Shown: piece by piece, positions 21,718 to 32,650 of the stretch
Layout: each line of letters begins with the position of its first letter
Position numbering within the stretch: the stretch's first letter is position 1
Assembly (NCBI RefSeq): GCF_023856365.1
Contig: NC_064548.1
Location: 19,702,461 to 19,766,460 of the forward strand
Source: Brienomyrus brachyistius
Lineage: Eukaryota > Chordata > Actinopteri > Osteoglossiformes > Mormyridae
DNA: 64,000 bases
Reading direction: 5' to 3'
Notes under the pieces: generated by a model
Told to the model about the DNA's origin: nothing
The model's input: only the letters and a program-made list of their open reading frames with translations
Databases searched by the model: none
Position numbers and translations under genes: made by a program

Positions 21718-21872
21718 AATGATGCCTCATGAACCATTTGCTGTATTCCTTGACCCCACTAGATGGTGCTGTTAGTTTGCTTTTGGACATGCCTTGTGCC
21801 CTTTTTTAAACAGAGAGGACCATCTAGTGGGAGCAAAAAATGGGCTGTGAAGCATCATTTTGTCCATCGGTA
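21718..21872. mobile_element. Palindromic MITE (GATGGAGAAAATGATGC termini)
   Basis: GATGGAGAAAATGATGCCTC pairs with the complement of GAAGCATCATTTTGTCCATC. The next arm segment CCCACTAGATGGT pairs with ACCATCTAGTGGG. It is a hairpin-forming non-coding element only about 30 bp from the previous MITE. Confidence 0.75.
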
Positions 21873-21894
21873 ATGAAAATTGTTATAGACAATG

Positions 21895-22215
21895 TCAGTA
21901 AGACTTAAAGATGTCATCTATAATGCATTATAGATACTGTCATAATGCATTGTAATGTTTGGTATGAAAATTAATAAAGCATTACAGCATCTTTAATTGA
22001 CAGTAATAAGGCATTATAGTGCTGATTATAATAGTCCATATGCTCCAATGAAGCTCTTATGTATAATGCACTATAGATACCTTATTAATGCACTATAATG
22101 GTTGGTACAAGAATTAAGGATGCTTTGCACTGCATTATGAAGGTACTGTATCTATAGTGCATCATAAATGAGCTTCATAGAGCATTCTTAATGCATGATA
22201 AACATGGATATAATG
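21895..22215. repeat. Repeat built of TATAATGCATTATAGA-like inverted words
   Basis: Words such as CTATAATGCATTATAGATAC, AATGCACTATAGATACCTTA and its complement TATCTATAGTGCATCATAAA recur in both orientations. The block resembles a degenerate fold-back element. Boundaries are approximate. Confidence 0.55.
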
Positions 22216-22547
22216 GGTTAGACTCCCCATCCATACTATTCTCCAGTCTGGTGGAATCCAGATCCAGTAAGTTCTTATCAAACCAGATGTTTGTCATATT
22301 GCCTTCAAGTGCTGGCTCAAGCAGTAGTTCACAAACAGCTCATCTGTGACGTGTCCACCGGTCCGTCAGCCATTTTCCACATGCACCGCGTGCCAATGCC
22401 GTGTAGCTTGGAAACTCGCTGGCTACTGGCCTGGATGCTACATTCATACAGCACTTACCTAATTTTGTCAAAATGTGAACTACAAAAACCACCGTGTTGT
22501 ACTTATATTATTACAGTATATAACCTAGTACTATTAATGTACTATTA

Positions 22548-22550
<3 letters not shown>

Positions 22551-22625
<75 letters not shown>
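22551..22625. repeat. (AT)n microsatellite
   Basis: A nearly perfect AT dinucleotide tract of about 75 bp. Confidence 0.95.
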
Positions 22626-22629
<4 letters not shown>

Positions 22630-24246
22630 TATATAAGTAATATATAAAATATATTCCTTTAAAAATTGTATGATTTACCAGCAGGATTTAATGATTATAC
22701 TCACAGGAATTTACTCTGGATCAGATCTTGTCCTTCATGTTTCTCCAACCACCAAAAAGCCACACTGATAGCTAGATCATGATGTACCTTGAAGCATAGC
22801 CATGCAGGTCCAGGGGGAAAAAAATGACATTTCAACAACTATTATTATTCATCTTCCAACTGCTTATCACAGAGTTAGTCTGGAACCACACAAGGCAAAA
22901 TCCCGGGTAACACTTTAGGGTTTGAAACTTTTTGACTAAACTGACTTTCAGTTTTACAAACAGTTGAGCCACTGTCAGAAAGACGCCAGTTTCCATGCCA
23001 AGATTACTGTACACTGTACTGTGTGGAGTTCTCTGTAGAACATTACATTTCTATTTCCAATGACAGCATCATAAGGATCTTTCAGTCTTACCAAGTCATC
23101 CAGCAAAGTTGAGGATGTCTTTCCCTTGGGGTCAAATCCATTTTCTCTGAGTCTCTGTCCAATGTAATCTCCACTGTAATCAAAGGTCTTTTTATGCTTC
23201 TAACTCATCATCCGACAGCTGTTTCGTCATCCGACAGCTTTCTTTGATCTTAGATTGAAGTTGATTTTACCACCAAAGAACTCAATAAAATTGAGCTAAT
23301 TTATCCAACATAATTGATTATTTATTGCAAGATTATTTATTAACTCGGAGAATTCATGCTGTAGGTTACAATGAAAGAATCACCGGCACTCCCAATGCAG
23401 AATGCTTTCTGGGTCAAAAAGACATCACAATTTCCTAAAACAAACTCACAGCAAAGCCTGCACATCTTGTTTCAGACGCCGTGCTTCCATTGCAGAAGTT
23501 CAGTCTTCCTCACTATGATGTCTAGTGAGAAGATCTTCAGTCCTGCTAGGAAATAGCCTGAAAGAAAGAGCCGGGCATGTAGAGAAAAGGCACTCAGGAA
23601 TCTGTGTGGTACATTGTGAGTCATAGGTTTCGCTGTTGAATTCTTTAGGAGATGTTATGAGTGTAATACGCACAGAACAGACAGTAAATAATTTGGCGCA
23701 CATAAGTAAAAATATTCTGAAGTAACCCATACCACACAGATTTTAATTGAGTAGACATTGTCATTGTCACGTTAATATTATTGCGGCATCCTTTTAAAGG
23801 TCCGCGGCCAGTTTACCAAGAACCTACAAGTTTATTTTTTGTCCAAAATAACAAAAAGTCTCGCATTCATTAGAGACATAAAGGACTCACTTTTTACATG
23901 AGATAAGGAGAAGATACCTGTGTAGAAAGAAACTGAAATGACTTTTGGGTCTGTCACGGTAAATAATCCTCTCAACTGCGCCGGTCCGACCCGAAGGTTG
24001 ACTCTTTACTGAATTTACCCTGACTACAGGGCAGTTCTGAACCCGACACCGCCTGCCTCCCGTACTAATGGCAGGTAAGGTGATATATACAGTTGACATA
24101 GAGGTGCCTGCAAACAGCGTTAGAGTTACCTGGGGTTACGACTTCCACTTAGAACAGCTCCTAGATGCTGGTTGGCACTAGAGTTACCTGGGTGTGGAAA
24201 GTTCTGCGTTTAGTTTTTACACTGAGGACATGGCTAATTGCAACAT

Positions 24247-24360
24247 CATCCATCTATCCATTTTCTATATACATTTGTCCTGTGCACAGTCATGGGGGTC
24301 CATGGAAATAACCCAGGATGGGACCCCAACCCATTGCAGGACACACACACCATTCACACA
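24247..24360 (-). mobile_element. Diverged SINE fragment
   Basis: CATCCATCTATCCATTTTCT, then AACCCAGGATGGG and CACACACCATTCACACAC, follow the order of the SINE at 11136 with many substitutions and gaps. Only the 3' half is present. Confidence 0.6.
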
Positions 24361-24892
24361 CTAATTGCAACATATAACAAAGAAATATTTTTTTTAAGAT
24401 TTTATCGATTTTTTTAAAATTCTCTCTGCTGATCTAACTCTTGTCTTGTTATCTTCTATGCATGTTTTTCCCTTGCTGGCACCTAAATGAACGTCTTTTG
24501 TTTTGGTTCAATGTCTGATGGCAAAAAGCTAGCAGACGAACAAGTCCCCTCCTATCGATTCTGAAAAATTTGCACTGGTACTACCAGAAGTATTGGTTGA
24601 CATACAACCCAATCAGAGAAATCAGTTCCACCGACTAGTTTTCACGCCGATTCAACATGCTCATCGGCCAAAACAGCATCAACAGTGACCAACCATATCA
24701 GACTGTGCCGCAGACAATGATGCAGCAAGCAGTGGTCGACTCTCAACGACAGCCTGACTGTTTTTGACAGCTGAAAATTGGCTTGGTGTGCTCCAAGCTT
24801 AAGTTTCATTCCCTCACATTTCCAACTCACATGCCTCTGTCCTCTGTCATGTAGAGATCAGGTTTTACAGTAGGTTAGTGTTGACGTAGGGC

Positions 24893-25195
24893 GATACTTT
24901 CAAGCATTTATGTACAGGCAGCCCCCGGGTCAAGAACATCTGACCTACGGACAACTCGTACTCGTGAACGGACTAACAAAAAGCCTATTATTAATCACAC
25001 CAGTTTAGACATTTGCTGTCACTACAGTGTAATTTCTTTTCAGTTAACGATTTATTTGTTTGTTTGGCTGTTTTGTTTTTAATGTGATTTTAATGTCTTT
25101 TATTTACATGTATTCTGCCTTTGCAATACACTTCGAATTGCCTTTTGCCTAAATTGGGCTATATGAATAAAATTGCCTTGCCTTGCTTTGCCTAT
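24893..25195 (+). mobile_element. Dispersed repeat and LINE-type 3' tail
   Basis: TACAGGCAGCCCCCGGGTCA, then GACCTACGGACAACTCGTAC, at 24895-24965 is a well-known dispersed repeat motif. At 25120-25195 a retroelement tail reads GCTATATGAATAAAATTGCC followed by TTGCCTTGC. Whether the two belong to one element is uncertain. Confidence 0.5.
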
Positions 25196-25576
25196 TCAAA
25201 ATTTAGAATAAATACAATGGTTAGTAGTAACGAATGCAGACATTACTCTATGACGCTCATAAAAACATTGTGCAGCTTCAGCAGTTCATTGGCTCGAGGT
25301 ACAGTACAGTACAGTATGTAGTTACTTTTACTATTCCTGTATGATATTTTTCACCATTATGATCTACATTATTGTTTTTCCAACTTACCTCCAAATTTGA
25401 ATTAGAGACAAACTTAGGAAACGGATCTCGTTCATGCCTGTATATGTAGACAAACTACGTACAAAAAGCTGTTTACATCCTACTGTGTAAACAGTACCTA
25501 AACCAGGAGGCAGCCAATTATAAACTGAACTGAAACTGAAGATTCCAAGAAAAAAACGGATAGCTTACATATTATA

Positions 25577-25803
25577 ATAATCGATACTTTATTGATCCCT
25601 ATAGGGAAATTGTCTTTACGCCTCCCACAACTTTTTCATAGAGTAAGTTGTCTGCGAAGGGCTGCCACCTGTAGCAGCGCCCAGGGAACTGGGGGTTATG
25701 GGCCTCACTGAGGGACCCACAGGCAGAGGCGGGGTTTGAACCTGCAACCTTCTGATTACAGGCACACAGGCTTAGCCCACAGAGCCACACACTGCCCCCA
25801 TAT
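25577..25803 (-). mobile_element. tRNA-derived SINE with LINE-like tail
   Basis: On the minus strand the head contains an A-box-like TGGCTCTGTGGGCTAAGC and a B-box GGTTCAAACCCC. The 3' end reads TTTCCCTATAGGGATCAATA, then AAGTATCG, the tail shared with fish LINEs. Confidence 0.8.
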
Positions 25804-25919
25804 AAACTGTAGTATGAAATCATTAAGTGATGGTATGTAACATTTCACAGAAAAACCGAGTGGAGATTAAAAATCGCCATACTAGTTTTATAGGTATCAG
25901 CTAGTTTAGAGATGCTCAC

Positions 25920-27122
25920 CAGGAAGCAGAGGAGATGGGAATGCTGTGCTCTGAAAAGCAGGAGCAACAATACCTGGGAAAACAAAGACATTAACGGGTC
26001 ATTATAGCAGCGTATTGTAACAGAAGCACTTTGATTTCAATGCCATTCTGAAGAGTACAGTAGCAGGGTCCTTCCTGAGACAAACTAGAAAGCTTTTGAT
26101 GATAAAACTTGATCCTTAATCATTATTCTAGTTAAATACCAATATGTCAGGAATACAGATACTCACTGCTGTGCGGCTCTGTCCAAGGTACAAGTTTTAT
26201 GTAGGTCTAGGGCAGAATCGTGGTGAATATTAGAAGGCAAAAGATCCAGGGCACCCCGACTGATCGCTGGACCTTGAGCAGACTGCCACAGTGCTAACCT
26301 AGCAATGCTCTCCAGTGAACAGCCCCTGCTGAATAATTCATACTGAGCTATGGAGTCCTGTCAATCACTTCAACAATGGGCTTTGGGTCATGCAAGATAC
26401 ACGACTGGGCGCTAAACCGAACCTACGCTCAGACAAACTCTCCAGATTGTTCACAATGAGACTTATATGTAGCCCTGTAATTTATGCACATTCAGCATTT
26501 TTGCAAGTAACATCAAGTGCAAATATGACAACAAAAGAAAGATTATAGCCGAGGGTTTACAGTAACTGCGAAAAATAAACTTACAAGAAGCTTTTTTAGT
26601 TATTTTTATTGGAAATATGAGGGTGCCAAAATCAACCATTTAAACAGTAAAATGTATGAAACTGTAAACTTTAAAAACACATTTGATGTCTCTCCTTTAC
26701 ATTAATAGATACATGAAAACAAAGCCCTTTCAATAACAGATCTTACAGAGCAAGATGGCCCAGGTGTAGCTACTGGATAAGCCTGCACGGTCAGTAGTGT
26801 TACAACACAACTAGGGAAAGTTATAACAGAATTTGGAATGGCATCTTCCTTCGTCTCACTTGCTAGATCAAACTAAAGTTGTAGGAGTTGGCTTTCAAAA
26901 TTAAAAATAAGTAATAATTTGCTTCGCAGAGCCTACTCACACCTGATGAGTTCAGGCAACATCATGACGATTCTGTCCTTTTTGACTTTAACAACCACAC
27001 AGCCGTCCATCCCTGTCCAAGCTCGAGGTGTTGCAAGTTGTCTGGACCACAGATAAACTCACCAAAAGGCCATAGTTCATTCACGTCAGTAGCTGTATAT
27101 CTGATGTAGTGCAGAGTAACAT
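25920..27122 (-). pseudogene. Second group of unidentified exon-like fragments
   Basis: Not recognised. On the minus strand, about 27058-27122 reads NVTLHYIRYTATDVNELWPF. Overlapping it at 26943-27041, in a different frame, is RAWTGMDGCVVVKVKKDRIV with a GTGTGAG donor. 26167-26342 reads ELFSRGCSLESIARLALWQS up to a GTGAGT donor. A short segment just upstream (HDPKPIVEVIDRTP) sits in another frame. 25920-25973 has a clean acceptor and GTGAGC donor, and its phase matches the preceding donor. Two frame changes without introns suggest decay. It may be the 5' part of the same locus as 20251-23490 or a separate gene. Confidence 0.3.
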
Positions 27123-28779
27123 TTATTCTGTGTGCCACAGATATCAGGTGCTATTTTATCTCTTGCCATCTTTGGAAGCTCTCTGCTGATTCTGTGATTG
27201 TGGGATGTACTGTACTAGTCCAGAAGTCAGTTCAATGTTGGAAAAATAAGGGAGCCTGTGGTGGAATTGAGGAGAAGCAGAGAGCTGATGACTGATGATA
27301 TCGACTAAGGAGAGAGTATAGAATTGGTGCAATGCTGTATGCACCTTGGTGTTTACATAAGTAACTGGACTGGCAGAACAACACGGTAGTAGAAGTGAAT
27401 GCAGACTAGGCTGTGGTTCTTTATATCTAGAACACAGTCTGGAATCCTTAGAAATTATGGTAAAAGGAAGAACGTGCCCAAATTCCAGTCTAAAAAATGA
27501 AGACCCATTTTCCAACATCCAACTGGTACAGTTGAGGAGCACTGACTGAGTGGTTCACAAAAAATGCTATTCACTTGTTCCGTGCTTTTGGTTTCCTTGT
27601 CCTTAAGTCCAGACTGAACACTCTTTTACTCAATACTGTACTGTTCCATCTGCAGGAAATTAGAACATTTCATGTTTGATGAGTATGGTTTATTTTTTTA
27701 AATGTAATTTTTATCACCAACACTGTATCAAAGACCTTATTCTTATTTACTTGTTTGGATGTTCTTTATTTATGTTTTTAGAGGGGAACTATATTGCATA
27801 TGTGATAATGTTGCTGGACAACAAAAAATCTTCCCTGCGTGTAAATAAAGCTCTACCTTATCTAATATCTTCGAGAGATCAGATGATGCAACCTAATGTC
27901 CCATAATAAAAGTAAAACTACTTTTTCTTTGTTACTGACTGGTCTGTAAATTTGGGTCGCTAAAGTGTTGTACTCGCCTATTCACCCAGAGTTGTCACAT
28001 GAACAGACAAACGGGGAGGAATCCTGTACAACGTCACAAACGAGTTTTGGTTGCCCCGCCTTCCTTTCTTGAATACCTTTTCAAATACTTACACTATTTT
28101 TGACTTCCCATACACAAATCATAAATTGACATGAGATAAACCCTAGAGGACACATGCCTGCCTGCAACCCATGTATTGCATTTTCCATTGTCCTGTAACT
28201 CGGCAACACCAGGCTACTTACAGGCTATAATTGATACGTGAAAATAAAACGAAGAAACATACTTAAATTACCATAAACCTAATGAATGCAGCACGTCAAC
28301 GTGATGCAGGATAATCCCCAATGACCAGCTTCAAAACGAGCATTACAACAATGTGCGAGAAATGCTGACACACTTAGAGGGAAGCAGAAGGAAAAGATGA
28401 TACTGTTTGCCCTGGTTAAAGCTGGGAGGTGTCGTTAATCTAGTTAAACAAAACCAATGGAGCAGCAAAGGCACGCAGCATTAAGGCGGTGTAATAGTAA
28501 GTAAAGATATTATTGAAATAGAACGAGATTAAATCAACGTAGGGTTGTTGCGGTATACAAATTGTATACATAAATATAAAAAAACAAGCAAAAAAAATCA
28601 TGTACTATGTACATTAGATTATTGTCGATAAAATTGTGGCCTAATTTATATAGACAATGAATCGGAGCCAGAAATGAATGTTTTGTCCGTAAATGTTCGT
28701 TTAATTCCGTCTTCACTCTAAATTTAACATTAACCTTTCTACACTCCAGCAACACAACACTGCATCTTGTGACAGATTT
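27123..28779. other. Intergenic sequence upstream of COQ10B
   Basis: A 128-codon minus-strand frame ends at 27156 but has no recognisable domain, and no splice partner is clear. The rest is AT-rich with nothing supported. Confidence 0.45.
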
Positions 28780-28910
28780 GCGTCACGTACCCTCCGTTGA
28801 CGAGCAGATCGAGTGACCAATAGGAGGTCGCCTATGGCCCCGACCAGCCAATCCGCACGAAGATAAGGGGGGCGCGTCTCAGAGAAAGCCAGCCACCTCT
28901 CGCCGGAATG
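28780..28910 (+). promoter_or_regulatory. COQ10B promoter region with CCAAT boxes
   Basis: This short GC-rich, CpG-containing block lies just before the COQ10B start codon. It contains TGCGTCACGTACC (CRE/E-box-like) and two CCAAT motifs, GACCAATAGG at 28816-28825 and AGCCAATCCG at 28848-28857. It has no obvious TATA box, as expected for a housekeeping gene. Function is inferred from position and motifs. Confidence 0.55.
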
Positions 28911-28941
28911 ATTAGCAGCCGATACCGAAGCGGATCAAACG

Positions 28942-31900
28942 ATGGCGAGAGGCTGCCGGTGTTTACGCGGAGCGGTGGCCCGGTGTGTCAGCCAGTTCCG
29001 GGCACCTGCGATGAGAGGCAGCTCTCGGAAGAATGGTCTGAGGTACGGGTGAAAAGCTTTGCTGGGTTCGAGTGTGATCCGGCTCGTTCTGTGCCGAAAA
29101 CTGCTGTGGGTGTGTTCATTTGCGGTGCTGCATTTTAACTTTTGGGTTTGGGTTCGGGTTCGTATAGTTATTGACAGACAATTGTACAATTCGTAAAGCC
29201 ATATCTTTGACACTGATAACGGTCCTGGAGCGAGTAAAATTTTGCGGGTGTGGACCGCGATGCACTGTCGTCTCTCCTTTAGGCAGCATTGCTAGAAAAT
29301 ATCTGGCATATAAACATGTGGCAGCGATTGTAGACTGACTTATAGCTACGTTCCCACATAGCTGCTGTATCACTGAATTACAAGAAGGACACTCTCCACA
29401 GTGCTCTTCTCCTAAAGTTAACAAGAGCCACCAGCTGTGATGTCATGGCTTGTCTCTGACATAAAAGAGGTGGTCCCAGAATTGGCCAGCTGGGTGCCAG
29501 CTGTCCATCAGCACCAGGACAGTGTGTCCCAGTGACCCTCCTCCCCCACTGTCCAACAGATACAGTATACTACAGATGATGCAAAAATCTTATCCTATAC
29601 TCTGTCTGCCTCTCTGTCTGTCTATCTATCAGTCTGTCTCTGTCTGTCTGTCTGTCTGTCTGTCTCTGCTAGCCTATTCTTATTAGCTTAGGATCTATGG
29701 AGGCTGCATATTTAATTGTTTTTTTTTCTTAGAGTGTTGCTTAGCCTGTGGAGTCAGAGGCTTTGGTAAATTATCACAGAAATGTCCATGTTCGCCCCTG
29801 CCACAGCTGGAAATGCCTCTTCTTTCCAGCACTACATATTACCTATGGAACACGGTTTTACCAAGGCCGACTTTAGGAGGTGGGACTCAAATCATTGTCG
29901 GGGCCCAACTTATAGCATAAACCACAGCTGTAACAACCAGACAAAAACAAAATTATAAGAAATCACCAGCAGGCTTTTATTGAATGTTCTAAACTTTTAC
30001 ACATTAATTTAATATTGTTTCAGCAATTGTTTCAAAGGAATGCAGTTGTTTGGTCAATGTGAGGTATATGTAATCTTACCTGTGTCTGTACACTGCATAA
30101 TGGTCGGGCTCCTGTATTCAAACAATCTCCACTGACTGTTTACGCAGGCAGTGAGAAATAAGTGACATAATGTCATTGCAAGGTTAGGAGTCCAATGGAG
30201 AGCAAAGGTCACATGTTCCATTCCAACTTATAAGGTCTCCATGCATATATTTCATAGCTGCATCAAACTGCATACAGTTCAGCCTTAAATTGTTATGATG
30301 GCATTTTGAAATAAAAATGGAGCAGTAATATTTTACAGTGTATACTTTCATTCTTTTTGGCTTCTTTTAGCTGTCAGTCTTAAGGGTTAGGTTGTGAATG
30401 ACCATAGTAATTTCTATTTCTGTTACAGATATCTCTCCTCATGTGGGATCCTGATGTCTCGCTACCCCCCCCTGCTGGCGGTCCTGCCCAGGCAGCCCAG
30501 CATCCTGCCTGTCCGGAGTTTCTTCAATTTGGCGGACTCATTCAACAAGAGGAAGGAGTACTCTGAGAGACGCATTATCGGGTCAGAGGCTCAGCAGTCT
30601 GGGGCAGACCGCCAGCTTTATATCTGCACCTAATTATAGAACGTTCAGGGTTCGCCGAGTCTCGGGACAGAGGTGTCACGTAATGCAGGTGCGAAAGATC
30701 GTCACCCGTTCTGATCCGACGAGGCCGGCAAATTCCCAAACAGCCCAAAGTCAAAACAGCAATGAATTCTGTTTGTTCAAGTCACTCAGTTTCAATTCAG
30801 AATTTAATCCAATCTTGTAATGTTTATGCAGTGTTTATCGTTACCATAACTTAAAAATCTTAAACAGATTATATTTCCAGTTTCATTACTGCTGCATGCA
30901 CATCAAAATCCTCTATGACAGAGACTGTGTTCTGATTTTTTGCTTGTACCTTAGGTAACTGCATTTTGCACAGCTGAGGCCCAAGGTGGATCACTGCTCC
31001 AGATCTTGTCAGAGATGTGCAATCTTTACAGTTTATATTGAGACCTTGCTGGAGGGGAGAGACATTTTTTTCAAAAGTAGAACAAAAGTTTGCAGAGGAT
31101 TAGTTGAGTTCATAGACCCTGGAATGATTGATTGCTATTGAGCCAGCTTTCTGTTCCTTATCAGATTTTCACCTGAGGTCAATTTAATTGTGAATATGGA
31201 ACTGGCTTGTTGAAGCAGGTAAAAGCTGGAAGAAAGTGCGAAGTGTAGCTATGTATGTTGGTTTTATTCTGCGGCATTAACTACATTGTTAAACAACAAG
31301 GTCCCTTTGCCTACGTGTGCATGTGAATACAACATTCCTGTGTTGCTCTCCCACAGGTACTCCATGCAGGAGATGTATGATGTCGTGGCAGGGGTTGAAG
31401 ACTATCTCCACTTTGTGCCATGGTGCAAGCGCTCAGACGTGATCTTCCGCCGCTCAGGCTTCTGCAAAGCCAAGCTAGAGGTGGGCTTCCCTCCAGTGCT
31501 GGAGAGATATACGTCACTGGTCACCACAGTTCGCCCCCATCTGGTTAAGGTGAGGAACTATATTTATCCTACTGAGAAAAGCATAATAAAGCCTTTTGCG
31601 CAACTGGCTTTGGGGTATACAGTGTGTAATTGTTAACAAGTGAAGTGTTGGGTCAAACATGAGTGTGTAGTGTGTACTCCATGTATCAAGGATGGAGCAT
31701 GCTGATCTTAGGGAAGTAGTATGGAAGTGTAAACTGTGATCTGCAAGCCAAGAAATGAAACACAAGAAGACTTTTTATTACTTAAGAAAATAAAACTATA
31801 CTGTTGTACCAAGTGCAAAAAGTACATATTAAATTATGGTACACGGTGACCCTTTAATCCCTTTTAACTGAAGCAGGTCTTCACCACACTGCCTGCTTCA

Positions 31901-32650
31901 GATTACTCGTGACCTGCCTGTGCCCTGTTCCAGGCTTCCTGCTCTGACGGAAAACTTTTCAACCACCTGGAAACCGTGTGGCGCTTCAGTCCGGGACTGC
32001 CTGGCTATCCCCGCACCTGCACGCTGGACTTCGCTGTGAGTGTCTCTTTCTCTAAGGCCCTCCTTTATTTTGATTTCTCTTATCATCCACATGGACACTA
32101 AGGCACACCACTATCAATACTCACTGGGCAGGTTTGGCAGGAAATTTTATATTGAATAATGGAATCTTTTATTGTTTATTCTTAGTTTCTTATAATATTT
32201 CACTTGTGTTATATTGCACTTTTATTTGTTCTGTGCTGTGCTATCGTATCCCCCGTGTTCCGTCTTCTGTAACTGTGGTATAAGAATTTCACTGTGTTCC
32301 TCCAAGCACAATAAACCTTGAACTTTCCCAGATTCCCATTCCAGTCCTCGTAGACCCCCAGCCAGTCCACATTTTTGCTCCCTAGCTGGGAGGGATTTCA
32401 ATGTTATTTTCATTAGTTTTTTTTTTTTTTAAATAGCACTCGCGTTTCAGACTTGCATATCTGATTCTCGTCTGGTCTGCAGATCTCCTTCGAGTTCCGC
32501 TCGCTCTTGCACTCCCAGCTGGCCACGGTCTTCTTCGATGAGGTGGTGAAGCAGATGGTGTCAGCCTTCGAGCGGCGGGCCCACAAGCTGTATGGGGCTG
32601 AAACACGGATACCACGCGAACTCATGTTCCACGAGATACACCAGACATAA
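28942..32650 (+). CDS. coq10b: COQ10B, coenzyme Q-binding protein (START domain), complete
   Basis: A mitochondrial START-domain lipid-binding protein needed for coenzyme Q function in the respiratory chain. Exons: 28942-29042, 30429-30581, 31357-31549, 31934-32035, 32483-32650. The borders are GT-AG, the phases fit and the total is 717 bp (238 aa, equal to human COQ10B as I recall it). The start [19 protein letters not shown] is Arg-rich with no acidic residue, as in a mitochondrial presequence. The START domain runs from [11 protein letters not shown] through [40 protein letters not shown] and [20 protein letters not shown]. It ends [22 protein letters not shown] at the exon 1-2 join marks COQ10B rather than COQ10A. 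An upstream ATG at 28908 is in another frame and was not chosen. Confidence 0.95.
29601..29668. repeat. (CTGT)n microsatellite
   Basis: An imperfect run of GTCT/CTGT units in COQ10B intron 1. Confidence 0.9.
32190..32335 (+). mobile_element. L2/Rex-type LINE 3' end
   Basis: TTGCACTTTTATTTGTTCTG, then AAGAATTTCACTGTGTTCC and CACAATAAACCTTGAA, follow the usual layout of a fish LINE 3' UTR. It lies in COQ10B intron 4, just before the last exon. Confidence 0.6.

Larger units (their letters stand above)
20251..23490 (-). pseudogene. Unidentified exon-like fragments, probable gene or pseudogene
   Basis: I do not recognise this gene. Read on the minus strand there are coding-like islands. 23450-23490 starts MEARRLKQDVQAL and ends at a GTGAGT donor. 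About 23270-23080 has the coiled-coil-like KESCRMTKQLSDDEL, then DYIGQRLRENGFDPKGKTSS in another frame. About 22760-22690 has SVAFWWLEKHEGQDLIQSKF. 20825-20960 has KLIPQLKFFEPSYVAF and PVEELLSLYNCKPSTAYQQL, then a GTAGGC donor. 20251-20400 has STIVHPFTLSHHPFAMLGGY and ends at a TGA. At least one join (near 23190) needs a one-base shift with no splice site, which argues for a decayed gene. A working gene with unrecognised exon borders is the alternative. Confidence 0.35.

Noticed and set aside
27156..27542. 128-codon minus-strand frame
   Set aside because: No domain, no supported splice sites and unremarkable composition; it could be chance.
28908..29138. Plus-strand frame with the earliest ATG near the COQ10B promoter
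   Set aside because: The frame from the ATG at 28942 joins exon 2 in phase and gives the conserved [11 protein letters not shown]; the 28908 frame does not.
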